Positions 8,776-17,172 of a stretch of DNA of 64,000 nt are shown here, piece after piece. Both the position numbers and the translations under genes were made by a program. The stretch is from assembly GCF_003206575.1 (NCBI RefSeq), contig NZ_PZJO01000004.1:273735-337734 (forward strand), written 5' to 3'. The notes below the pieces were generated by a model. The model did no database searches and was not told the DNA's origin. It saw nothing but the letters and a program-made list of their open reading frames with translations. Origin of the DNA: Salinicola endophyticus (GTDB lineage: Bacteria; Pseudomonadota; Gammaproteobacteria; Pseudomonadales; Halomonadaceae). Within the stretch, counting starts at the first letter, position 1. Each line of letters starts with the position of its first letter.

Positions 8776-8812
8776 ATCCGGCCAGCCGCGGGTGTCGCCA
8801 GCGGCGCCTGCC

Positions 8813-9448
8813 TCAGTAGTCGAGCAGCTTCGGCATTCTCTCCGAGAGCGGCTGTCCGCCGAGCACGATGCGGCTCGGCGCCACCGGCTTGAAGGCGCCG
8901 TCGTGGAAGTAGGCGGCGTGGGTCCGGTCGAAGGTCACCAGCGGTTTCAGGTCGGTGCGCTTCGACTCCGGCAGCATCATCAGCGTCAGATTGTCGAGGA
9001 TCAAATGGCTGCCGTCGTCCTGGCGGTAGCGCAGCACCGCGTGATAGGTCGGGGTGAGGGTGTCGTCGGCGGCGAGGAAATCCAGGCGTGACGTCGGCGT
9101 GCCCGCCTGGAGCAGGATCTGATACTTGGCGATGGCGAAGTCCTCGCAGTCGCCGTAGCCGTCGCTCACCAGGCGGTCGAAGCCCTTCCAGGTATCCACC
9201 TTCTCGACCTGCTGGCGGGCGGCATTGTTGACCACTCGATTGACGTAGACCAGCCGTTCTCTGCCTTGCAGACGCTTGGCCTTAGTGACGAACTGAGCGC
9301 GGGTGAGGGTCACCGCCGAGGCGCTGGGGTCGTCCCAGTAGGTGAAGCTGCCGGCGCTGGCCGCCGGGGCGATCGCGCTGCCCAACAGAAGCAGGAGCAG
9401 GGCGGGTAGTCGCCGGTGCAGCGGGGCCTTGGCGGCGGATGAGAGCAT
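8813..9448 (-). CDS. Transglutaminase-like cysteine protease (BTLCP/LapG type)
   Basis: 211 residues from ATG at 9448. The frame stays open to 9544, but the shorter start gives a clean signal peptide (LPALLLLLLGSAIAPAASAG, about residues 14-33). Catalytic triad candidates are Cys101 in YGDCEDFA, His136 in YHAVL and Asp152 in ILDN, the order of the bacterial transglutaminase-like cysteine proteinase family. LapG in this family cleaves a surface adhesin under c-di-GMP control. No LapD-like receptor or adhesin gene is adjacent, so the partner is unknown. Predicted to be periplasmic. Confidence 0.85.
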   Translation of the reverse strand: MLSSAAKAPLHRRLPALLLLLLGSAIAPAASAGSFTYWDDPSASAVTLTRAQFVTKAKRLQGRERLVYVNRVVNNAARQQVEKVDTWKGFDRLVSDGYGDCEDFAIAKYQILLQAGTPTSRLDFLAADDTLTPTYHAVLRYRQDDGSHLILDNLTLMMLPESKRTDLKPLVTFDRTHAAYFHDGAFKPVAPSRIVLGGQPLSERMPKLLDY

Positions 9449-9664
9449 GCGGAGATTTCCGTGGCGGACGTCGACTGTCCCGGGAGCGACAGTCAGACGA
9501 TACGCGTATCGACCCGTCGCGGTCGAGTGCAGTAAATAGTGCAATAAGCCATCAATGGTGCGGTAAATAGCGATCAGCGCGGCGGCGGCGAGCCGCTGGC
9601 CTGCTGCCGAAGGATGTCCGAGGTCGGCATGGCCTGAGTCCGATCAGATCCGAGGAGGTGTTGC

Positions 9665-9910
9665 ATGATGATAGTCAATCTCGTCGACGGCGAGGATTTC
9701 CGCCAGCGGCTGGTCGCGCTGGGCGTACACGTGCCCGAGGCCGCCTGTCCGGAGACCTGTGCCCGGCTGGCCGCGGGCTGCTACCGGGCCGGACGCGTGC
9801 CCGAACTGCCGGCGGCGATCCGCGAGATGACCGAGCAGAGCGACATGCTGCTGCCGTCGGTCAAAGCCGCCATCGATCAGCACCTGCTGCCCGCCTTCGA
9901 CGGGCACTGA
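9665..9910 (+). CDS. Small protein of unknown function (81 aa)
   Basis: 81 residues, ATG at 9665 (a second in-frame ATG follows at 9668) with a strong GAGGAGG at 9651-9657. The sequence starts MMIVNLVDGEDFRQRLVALG and contains two Cys in PEAACPETCARLAAGC. It has no membrane segment or recognisable domain. Codon use looks like the neighbours and the ribosome site is good, so I take it as real. It stands alone, followed by the convergent hairpin at 9931-9957. Confidence 0.6.
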   Translation: MMIVNLVDGEDFRQRLVALGVHVPEAACPETCARLAAGCYRAGRVPELPAAIREMTEQSDMLLPSVKAAIDQHLLPAFDGH

Positions 9911-9930
9911 AGAGACGGGCTCTTCTCTCC

Positions 9931-9957
9931 CCGCGGTGCCCGTGCCGGGCACCGCGG
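9931..9957. terminator. Strong convergent hairpin, 11-bp stem
   Basis: CCGCGGTGCCC (9931-9941) pairs perfectly with 9947-9957 around loop GTGCC. It lies between the ends of the 81-aa gene (+) and the siderophore permease (-). No clear T-tract is present, so termination would rest on the stem strength. Confidence 0.5.
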
Positions 9958-9961
9958 CCGC

Positions 9962-11995
9962 TCAAATCTTGCGCAAGCCCCACATAAAATACATCCCCCC
10001 GATCAGGGCCGCAATCAGCCCCGCCGGCAGCTGGTAGGGGAAGAACAGATTACGCCCCAGCCAGTCCGCCAGCACCATCACCACGATACCCAGCAGCCCG
10101 GCCCCGAGCAGCTGATGGCGGGCCCGATGCAGGCCCATCAGGCGCGCCATGTGCGGTGCCAGCAGGCCGATGAAGGAGAGCGGCCCCACCACCAGAGTGG
10201 CGGCGACGGTGAGCAGCGCCACCAGTGCCAGCAGCACCAGCCGGCTACGATCCACGTCCACCCCCAGCGCCCTGGCCGTGGGTGCGCCGAGTGGCAGTAG
10301 CGTCAGCCAGCGACTCAGCGGCAGGGTGATTGCGAACAGCGTCAGCGCCACCACGGCGATCACGCTCGCCGAGGTGAGACTGGCGTAGTAGGTCGAGCCA
10401 CCCAGCCACGCCAGCAGCTCCTGGGCCCGCGGGTCGTTGCTCGAGAGCACGATGGCGCGCAGGGCGTCGAGCAGAGCGGTGATCGCGATCCCGGTCAGCA
10501 GCAGCCGCTCCGGCACGAAGCCGCTGCGCCGGTTGCACGCCACCAGCAGCAGCAGGGCGGCCACGGCGCCGGCAAAGCCGGTGACCCCACCGCTCAGCGG
10601 CGCGATCCCCAGCGGCAGCAGCATCAGCGCGATGACACCGATGGCTACCCCGGCGCTGATCCCCAGCACTTCCGGGCTCGCCATGGGGTTGCCGGTCATG
10701 CGCTGCAGCAGGGTGCCGGCGGCGGCCAGCAGCAGCCCGGCGGCGGCGGCGGTGACGACCCGTGGCAGGCGCCAGTCGATCACCAGGTCGAGCTGGTCCC
10801 AGCCCATCCAGGCCGGGTGGGCGCCCTGGGCATCGAGGCTGAAGCCGAAGCCCAGCGCCAACACCACGGCGACCACGGCCAGCAGGCCCAGCAGCCATAG
10901 CCTGCGGTGCGGGTCGGCGTGCTGCGGCAGGGTCAGTCCGGCGCTCGGCTGGGGGCGTGTGCCGGCCAGCTTGAGCCGGGGCAGCAGCCACAGCAGCAGG
11001 GGCGCACCGAGGGCCGCGGTCATCGCCCCGGTGGGCAGCAGCGAGGCGGTCAGCGGCGAGAGCTGCTGCACCACCAGATCGGTCAGCAGCAGCAGCAGGG
11101 CGCCGATCGCCATCGACCAGCCCAGCCGCTGGCCCAGAGTGCGGGCCCCGGCCAGGCGCGCGATGGCCGGCGCGGCGAGCCCGACGAAGCCGATCAGGCC
11201 TACCGCGCTGACCACGCAGGCGGTGATGAAGATGCCCAGCCCGAGTCCGGCGATGCGCAGGTTGCGCAGCGAGATCCCCAGGCTCTTGGCACCCTCCTCC
11301 TCGAGATCGAGCAGCGCCAGCGGACGCAGCAGGATGAACGCCAGCCCCAGCGCGATCAGCAGGCGCGCGAGCAGGAAGCGGGTGTCCTCCCAGTTGTTCT
11401 GGGACAGCGATCCCGAACCCCAGATGAACAGCCCGGCGAGGCTCTCCTGATGGAACAGCAGCAGCGCGCTGTTGAGGGCGCTGATGTAGAGGCTCACCAC
11501 CATGCCGGAGAGCACTACCACCATCGGTGCCAACCGTCGGCGCCAGGAGAGCGACAGCACCACCAGAGTGGCCAGCAGACCGCCGCCCAGGGCGATCCAC
11601 TCGCGTCCCGCCAGCAGCCAGCTCGGCCCCCACAGGGTGGCGATCACCAGCGCCAGTTGGGCGCCGCTGGCCACCCCCAGGGTGGCCGGCGAGGCGAGCG
11701 GGTTGCGCAGCACCTGCTGCATCAGGCAGCCGGCCAGCGCCAGTGCGGCACCGCTCAGCAGCGCCACGCACAGGCGTGGCAGGAAGGTGTAGTGGAGCAC
11801 CACCTGGCGGATATCTACATCATCCGGGGCGACCGCCGCCTGCCACCAGTGGCCGGCGAGATCGCCGAACTGTGACGCCAGGGTGAGATAGCCAAGCACC
11901 GCGGCGAGCGCGGCCATGGCCGCGACCAGCCCCAGGGGCGAGCGACGCAGCAGGGCGCGGTGCGGGGGCGGGCGCTGAAGGGAGGGTTTGCTCAT
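9962..11995 (-). CDS. fhuB: Fused FecCD/FhuB-type siderophore ABC permease
   Basis: 677 residues with two tandem FecCD permease halves (about 1-330 and 340-677), each with roughly ten membrane segments and repeats of the motif LLSGAALALAGCLMQQVLRN / GLLLAAAGTLLQRMTGN. Double length is typical of FhuB. ATG at 11995 overlaps the stop of the upstream binding-protein gene by four bases. It should carry Fe(III)-hydroxamate-type siderophores across the inner membrane. The partner ATPase (FhuC) is not in the window and must be supplied elsewhere. Confidence 0.88.
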   Translation of the reverse strand: MSKPSLQRPPPHRALLRRSPLGLVAAMAALAAVLGYLTLASQFGDLAGHWWQAAVAPDDVDIRQVVLHYTFLPRLCVALLSGAALALAGCLMQQVLRNPLASPATLGVASGAQLALVIATLWGPSWLLAGREWIALGGGLLATLVVLSLSWRRRLAPMVVVLSGMVVSLYISALNSALLLFHQESLAGLFIWGSGSLSQNNWEDTRFLLARLLIALGLAFILLRPLALLDLEEEGAKSLGISLRNLRIAGLGLGIFITACVVSAVGLIGFVGLAAPAIARLAGARTLGQRLGWSMAIGALLLLLTDLVVQQLSPLTASLLPTGAMTAALGAPLLLWLLPRLKLAGTRPQPSAGLTLPQHADPHRRLWLLGLLAVVAVVLALGFGFSLDAQGAHPAWMGWDQLDLVIDWRLPRVVTAAAAGLLLAAAGTLLQRMTGNPMASPEVLGISAGVAIGVIALMLLPLGIAPLSGGVTGFAGAVAALLLLVACNRRSGFVPERLLLTGIAITALLDALRAIVLSSNDPRAQELLAWLGGSTYYASLTSASVIAVVALTLFAITLPLSRWLTLLPLGAPTARALGVDVDRSRLVLLALVALLTVAATLVVGPLSFIGLLAPHMARLMGLHRARHQLLGAGLLGIVVMVLADWLGRNLFFPYQLPAGLIAALIGGMYFMWGLRKI

Positions 11996-12891
11996 GGTTG
12001 CTCCGGCGCCGCGGGGTGCAGTGCCGCCACCAGTTCGTGGGTCAGGCGCGATAGCGACGACAGGCCGCCGAAGGTCCACACCGGCTCGATCTCGCTGACG
12101 CGGCCGGCACGCACCGCGGGCAGCAGTTGCCAGACCCGGTTGTCGGCGAGTTCGGCCGCGACGTTGCGCGGGTAGGGCTTGATCACCACGATGCGCGCCT
12201 CGGGGTGCTCGGCCAGGCGGGTGATCGGCACGCTGGCGAAGCCCCAGCCATTGGTCGGCCCCTGCCAGGCATTGATGAGCGGGGTGCGCTCGAACAGGGT
12301 GCCGACCATGCCGCCGGCGCCGAAGACGCGCACGTGCTGGGCATCGCTGAACTGCACCACGTAGACCGGCCGGGGGCTATCGGCGAGCGCGTTGGCCGCC
12401 GCCGCGAGCTGCGCTTCGGTGCGTGTGATCAACGCCTCGGCCGCCGCCTCCCGGCCCACCAGCTGGCCGATGTGGCGGGTCATGGCGCAGGTGCCGGCGA
12501 AGTAATCCTTGCCGGTATAGAAGTTGTCCACGATCTCCACCGGCATCAGCCGCGCAAGACGTGCGCTGTCGCGCACGAACAGGGCACTGGTCAGCAGCAG
12601 ATCCGGCGGGCGCTGGGCCAGGAGTTCGAGATTGGGCTGATTGCGCAGGCCCATGTCGATCGTCTCTGTCGGTATCGCCGGAACTCTGACCCACTTGCGA
12701 TAGTTGGCGATGTCCGCCACCGCATAGGGGACGATGCCGAGTGCGATCAGCGTCTCGGCGGAGGACCAGTTGGCGGCGGCGATCCGCGGCGCGGCGGCGG
12801 CCTGGGTGGATGCCGTCAGCAGCAGCCACACGCCCACCAGCAGCGCGATTCGGGTGACGACGGCTGGGCGTGAAGGGCGAGCTCGCGGCAA
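11992..12891 (-). CDS. FhuD-type siderophore-binding periplasmic protein
   Basis: 299 residues with an N-terminal signal (RIALLVGVWLLLTASTQAAAA, about 12-32). The body follows the class III periplasmic-binding fold of FhuD/BtuF proteins (IAAANWSSAETLIALGIVPY, RPPDLLLTS, VVIKPYPRN). It delivers ferric siderophore to the permease encoded directly downstream, with a four-base overlap. The divergent TonB receptor and the Fur box at 13002-13020 support an iron-repressed locus. The exact ligand cannot be read from sequence. Confidence 0.85.
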   Translation of the reverse strand: MPRARPSRPAVVTRIALLVGVWLLLTASTQAAAAPRIAAANWSSAETLIALGIVPYAVADIANYRKWVRVPAIPTETIDMGLRNQPNLELLAQRPPDLLLTSALFVRDSARLARLMPVEIVDNFYTGKDYFAGTCAMTRHIGQLVGREAAAEALITRTEAQLAAAANALADSPRPVYVVQFSDAQHVRVFGAGGMVGTLFERTPLINAWQGPTNGWGFASVPITRLAEHPEARIVVIKPYPRNVAAELADNRVWQLLPAVRAGRVSEIEPVWTFGGLSSLSRLTHELVAALHPAAPEQP

Positions 12892-13001
12892 CGTGACGGT
12901 TCCTGACAGCGGGGGTCGAGCGTGGGATGCCCGGCCTCGCGTGGTGGCATGGGCGGTTGACGGGCCGCCTGCCGGGGCTGGCGACCGCGAGTGATGGTAG
13001 A

Positions 13002-13020
13002 TCGAATGACAATCGTTATC
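13002..13020. promoter_or_regulatory. Fur box
   Basis: The 19 bases at 13002-13020 match the Fur consensus at 14 positions, with a core AATGACAATCGTTATC. The site lies between the divergent binding-protein/permease operon and the TonB receptor, so one site may repress both. The rest of the 294-base gap (12892-13185) shows only a possible TAGAAT -10 near 13092. Confidence 0.7.
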
Positions 13021-13185
13021 AATCGCCTTGCTGATAGCGCCAGTAAGTACTTATAAGAAGTATTCGCATTTTCATCCCTGGGAAAGCTGGCTAGAATGGG
13101 CCCGACGTGGTGCATACGTTCGATTCGGGCGCTCTGTGAGCGGCTCGTGCCAGGCGCCACATCCTTAAAACAATGGGTCTAGATC

Positions 13186-15360
13186 ATGTCATCAGGGAAC
13201 TCTTCTTCGGCGAGCCGGCTTCAGGCTCGTCTTGTGCTGACGATCGTTGCCATGGGGAGCACACCCTTGGCCGCGCCGGCCTGGGCGCAGAGCTCCGCCG
13301 GTGCAAACCAGTCCCTCGACACCGTGACCGTCACCAGTACGGTACCGACCTATGGCGACACGCCGCCGCCGGCTTTTGCCGGTGGCCAGATCGCCGCCGG
13401 CGGGCGTGTCGGCCTGCTGGGTGAAAAGGATGCCATGGACATCCCGTTCAGCGTCACCAGTTACACCAGCAAATTGATCGAGAATCAGCAGTCTCAGACC
13501 CTGGGCGATACGCTGCAAAACGACGCTTCTGTCAGCGTGGGGCAGGGTTATGGCATCTACGGTGAAGCGTTCAAGATTCGCGGCTTCAACCTGACCGGCG
13601 ACGATGTGGCTTACGGTGGCCTCTACGGCGTGCTACCCCGCCAGCTCATCAACAGCGATATTGCCGAACGCATCGAGGTGTTCAAGGGAGCCAGTGCTTT
13701 CACCTCCGGTATTCCCATCGGTGGCAATGGCGGTATCGGTGGCACCGTCAACATCGAACCCAAGCACGCCGGTAATGAGCCGATGCTCAAGCTCTCCAGC
13801 GGCTATCGTTCCGACAGCTATGGAGAGGTGGGTGTCGATGCGAGCCGGCGCTTCGGTGACCAGAAACAGTGGGGCGCGCGGGTCAGTGCTGTCCGAGGTC
13901 GTGGCGATACCGCCATCGATGACGAGAGCCAGCGCGATACCTCGGTCGTCGTCGGCCTCGACTATCGTGGCGAGCGTGGACGCGTGCTGTTCGATGTCGG
14001 TCACCAGAAATCGACGCTGGAGGGAGCCCGGTCCAGCCTCTACACCGGGGCGGCGACAAAAGTGCCCTCGGTCCCGGATGCCTCCTCGAACTACACGCCT
14101 GCCTTCGGTGGCTCCGCGCTCGAGACCCATTTCGGCATGGTGCGGGGTGAGTATGATCTGAACGACGACTGGACCGCTTTTGCGGCGCTCGGCGGCAACC
14201 GCACGATCGAACATATCGTCTCGGCGAATCCGAGCCTGACCGATGACAACGGCAACGCCAGCGTCAACGATTTCGAGACCGCTAATCATATCGACAACTT
14301 CGCCAGTCAGGCGGGGATCCGTGGCTATGTGGTCACCGGGCCGGTGAGCCACGACGTGACGCTCGCCTACTCCAGTGCCTACCGCAAGTTCGATACCGAC
14401 TGGAGTTCACTGGCGGCGGGCACGACCAATATCTACGACCCCCGGGATCTGTCACGGCCAGCAGGCGACCCTTCTTTTGTGGGTGGCAGCGTGACGCGCA
14501 CCCGCTCTCAAGGTGTCACCCTGAGCGACACGCTGGGCTTCCTGAATGATCGCGTCTTGCTGACCCTGGGCGCCCGCTATCAGGAGCTGGAAGTCGACGA
14601 GCGCCCCAACGCGGGTGGCAATGATCGTTATGCCGACCGCCGAGTGACGCCCGCGGTGGGTGTCGTCTTCAAGGCGACGTCCAACGTGTCGCTCTACGCC
14701 AACTATGTCGAAGCGCTGCAGAATGGTGGCACCGTCAACGATACCAGCGCCTCGAACTATGGCCAGTACCTGGGTATCGCCCACGCCAAGCAGTATGAAG
14801 TGGGCAGCAAGTTCGATTATGGCAACATCGGCGGCGGTATCAGCCTGTTTCAGATCAAGCTACCGACGGCAGCCGTCGTCGATGGTGTTGGGGGGCTGGA
14901 TAACGAGCAGCGCAACCGCGGTGTCGAGCTCAGCCTCTACGGTGAACCCCTGGAGGGCCTGCGTCTGTTCAGCAGCGCGACCTGGATCGATGCCGAGCTG
15001 ACCAAGACCCAGGACGGCACCGAAGGCAACCATGCGACCGGCGTGCCCGAGTACCGTGTCGTCCTGGGCAGCGAATGGGATATCCCGCATGTCGATCGTC
15101 TCACCGCGACCGGGCGTGTCATTCATACCGGGACGCAGTATGCCGATGCCGGGAACGATCTCGAACTGGACCCGTGGACGCGGCTCGACCTGGGCGTGCG
15201 CTATACCACGCCGATCGGTGGTGCGAACTGGGTATGGCGTGCCGGTGTCGACAACGTCACCGACGAGGATTACTGGGCTGGTGCCTCCACGGCCTTTGCC
15301 GGTTACCTGATCCAGGGCGAACCGCGGACGTTGAAGCTGTCGGCAACGGTGGAGTTCTAG
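13186..15360 (+). CDS. TonB-dependent siderophore receptor
   Basis: 724 residues. A signal peptide ends near residue 37 (PAWAQ). A TonB-box-like stretch (SLDTVTVTS, about 44-52) is followed by the plug domain (DIPFSVTSYTSKLIENQQSQ) and a 22-strand-type barrel ending in LSATVEF with the terminal Phe typical of outer-membrane barrels. It belongs to the FhuA/FoxA ferric siderophore family. It is divergent from the FhuD/FhuB genes across the Fur box. The ribosome site is weak. The ligand is unknown; a hydroxamate is a reasonable guess from the permease type. Confidence 0.9.
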   Translation: MSSGNSSSASRLQARLVLTIVAMGSTPLAAPAWAQSSAGANQSLDTVTVTSTVPTYGDTPPPAFAGGQIAAGGRVGLLGEKDAMDIPFSVTSYTSKLIENQQSQTLGDTLQNDASVSVGQGYGIYGEAFKIRGFNLTGDDVAYGGLYGVLPRQLINSDIAERIEVFKGASAFTSGIPIGGNGGIGGTVNIEPKHAGNEPMLKLSSGYRSDSYGEVGVDASRRFGDQKQWGARVSAVRGRGDTAIDDESQRDTSVVVGLDYRGERGRVLFDVGHQKSTLEGARSSLYTGAATKVPSVPDASSNYTPAFGGSALETHFGMVRGEYDLNDDWTAFAALGGNRTIEHIVSANPSLTDDNGNASVNDFETANHIDNFASQAGIRGYVVTGPVSHDVTLAYSSAYRKFDTDWSSLAAGTTNIYDPRDLSRPAGDPSFVGGSVTRTRSQGVTLSDTLGFLNDRVLLTLGARYQELEVDERPNAGGNDRYADRRVTPAVGVVFKATSNVSLYANYVEALQNGGTVNDTSASNYGQYLGIAHAKQYEVGSKFDYGNIGGGISLFQIKLPTAAVVDGVGGLDNEQRNRGVELSLYGEPLEGLRLFSSATWIDAELTKTQDGTEGNHATGVPEYRVVLGSEWDIPHVDRLTATGRVIHTGTQYADAGNDLELDPWTRLDLGVRYTTPIGGANWVWRAGVDNVTDEDYWAGASTAFAGYLIQGEPRTLKLSATVEF

Positions 15361-15434
15361 GCTCTGTACGAAAACCGCCTAGGCTCGGCGATGGTTCTTG
15401 CCAACCCGAGCTCGTGGATGTCATGACCATCAGC

Positions 15435-15467
15435 AAAAAAGGCGCCTCCCGAGGGAGGCGCCTTTTT
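15435..15467. terminator. Bidirectional intrinsic terminator
   Basis: A perfect stem GGCGCCTCC/GGAGGCGCC with CGAG loop (15441-15462) is flanked by six A on the left and five T on the right. It can end both the TonB receptor transcript (+) and the gbcA transcript (-). Confidence 0.85.
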
Positions 15468-15524
15468 CATGGGTCTGGCTTCATGAGTCTGGCGTCAGTG
15501 AATCACGCACTGAGCGCCACGGAG

Positions 15525-16814
15525 TTACTGAGATGCCACCTGCAGCGGGGCCGAGGCTTCCACGCCCAGGTTCTCTCGCATGGTTTCGCTGTACCAGTTG
15601 ACGAAGTCGATGACGCCGAACTCGTAGGTCTGCGAGTAGGGGCCGGGCTGATAGGCCAGCGAGTTGATGCCGAGCTGGTTCTCTTCCGCCAGGCGGCGAT
15701 CCTGATCGTTGGTGGCATCCCACACCTGGCGCAGGCGCGCCGGGTCGTAGTCGACGCCTTCCACGGCGTCCTTGTGCACCAGCCACTTGGTGGTGACCAG
15801 GGTCTCCTGCGGGCCCAGCGGCAGGACACGGAAGACCACCGCGTGGTCGCCCATGAAGTGGTTCCACGAGTTGGGCAGGTGCAGGATGCGCAGCGAGCCC
15901 ATGTCGGGGTTGGGGATGTTCCCCATCAGCTTGTTGCAGCCGGGCTTGCCATCCATGGTCATCGAGACGATACCGTCGAGCAGCGGCGTGCGCGTCAGGC
16001 GGTTGCGCTTGCCGAAGCGCGCCAGCTGCCAGGGCACCTCGCAGGCGGTCCAGTCGGCCTGCTTGCGCGCGACCAGATCGCGGTACTCGCCGGTGGAGCG
16101 CGGGTCGTCGGTGTCATCGAACTCGATCAGCGAGTTGAGCAGCTCCGGGTGCGCACCGCTGCAGTGGTAGCACTCGCGATTGTTCTCGATCACCAGCTTC
16201 CAGTTGCAGCGCTCGACGATGTTGGACTCCACCGCGACCTTGACGTTGTCCATCTCGTAGGGCGAGAGGTAGTGCTCGAGCGAGACCAGGAAGTCGTCGA
16301 TCGGCTCGGGGTTCTCGCTCAGGTTGATGAACACGAATCCGCCGGCGCTCTTCACCGCCACCGGCTTGAGGCCGAAGGCGCTCATGTCGAAGTCGTCGCC
16401 CATGTCGCTGCCGGCGAACAGCAGGCGGCCGTCGAGTTCGTAGGTCCACTGGTGGTAGGGGCAGACCAGCTTGGCCACCTTGCCCTTGTCCTTGAGACAC
16501 AGGCGCGAGCCGCGGTGGCGACAGACATTGTGGAAGGCGTGAATCTTGTTCTCGGCACCGCGCAGCACGATGATCGAGTTGCTGCCCACTTCGAGCTTGA
16601 AGTAGTTGCCCTTGGCGGGAATCTCGCAGCTCATGCCGGCGAACAGCCACTGCTTCTCGAAGATCTCTTCCATATCGACCTGGAACAGCCGCGGGTCGTT
16701 GTAGAAGGGTTGGGGCAGTGAATAGGTCGGGTTACGCTGTTCCAGCATATCCGCCACGGCCTTGCGGGTCGCGCTGAGAGCGTCATCCAGGCTGTCGCGT
16801 GGAAGTGGTGACAT
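15525..16814 (-). CDS. gbcA: Glycine betaine monooxygenase, Rieske oxygenase subunit
   Basis: 429 residues, start at 16814 with GAGGA eight bases upstream. Rieske 2Fe-2S ligands are Cys98-x-His100 and Cys118-x2-His121. The mononuclear iron facial ligands His217 and His222 lie in ECYHCSGAHPEL, with an Asp in NHFMGD as the likely third. The fold is that of ring-hydroxylating oxygenase alpha subunits. Acting on glycine betaine, it yields dimethylglycine and formaldehyde with electrons from GbcB. It is divergent from gbcB across 16815-17172, as in Pseudomonas. Confidence 0.93.
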   Translation of the reverse strand: MSPLPRDSLDDALSATRKAVADMLEQRNPTYSLPQPFYNDPRLFQVDMEEIFEKQWLFAGMSCEIPAKGNYFKLEVGSNSIIVLRGAENKIHAFHNVCRHRGSRLCLKDKGKVAKLVCPYHQWTYELDGRLLFAGSDMGDDFDMSAFGLKPVAVKSAGGFVFINLSENPEPIDDFLVSLEHYLSPYEMDNVKVAVESNIVERCNWKLVIENNRECYHCSGAHPELLNSLIEFDDTDDPRSTGEYRDLVARKQADWTACEVPWQLARFGKRNRLTRTPLLDGIVSMTMDGKPGCNKLMGNIPNPDMGSLRILHLPNSWNHFMGDHAVVFRVLPLGPQETLVTTKWLVHKDAVEGVDYDPARLRQVWDATNDQDRRLAEENQLGINSLAYQPGPYSQTYEFGVIDFVNWYSETMRENLGVEASAPLQVASQ

Positions 16815-17172
16815 GGTCGCATCCTCATCAAACAATATATTGTGGGTCTTTCCCGAGCCCATCGGCGGGATCGACCTGGGTGTGGCGGCGCGCGGCTAGG
16901 CAGTAGCGATTCGATCCGTTCGGCGGAGTGTCGCTCAGGCGATAGCTTGGAAGTTGTCCAGCCGCGACATTCGTCGATACCAGGGCGACCGCCGGCGTTT
17001 TCCCTCGGGCTCGGCGGAGCGGCCAAATCGACGAAAGAGTGCTCAGGGTGGGGGTGGCTGGCATGCCCATGTCGTTGACGGGAAAGTCGTACCTGGCCGG
17101 CGTGCTCAGAATCCGGCCATGAGGTAACCCACCGGAAGTGGGCGCTGTGGCCGCTTCCCCTGATCGAGTGCC
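16815..17172. promoter_or_regulatory. Divergent gbcA/gbcB control region
   Basis: 358 bases with no credible gene. A perfect 12-bp palindrome ACAATATATTGT lies at 16832-16843, 18 bases upstream of the gbcA start. TGTCGC occurs at 16929-16934 and inverted at 16964-16969; the same hexamer is repeated upstream of the sox genes. In pseudomonads the AraC-type regulator GbdR activates this pair. Whether these hexamers are its sites here is inference. Confidence 0.5.

Noticed and set aside
15358-15400. Possible IS end after the TonB receptor stop (CTAG followed by GGCTCTGTACGAAAACC)
   Set aside because: It resembles some IS5-family ends and CTAG would fit the target rule, but no matching second end or transposase was found nearby.
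15075-16721. Forward-strand frame of 548 codons covering gbcA
   Set aside because: It is antisense to the clearly recognisable Rieske oxygenase and starts inside the TonB receptor gene.
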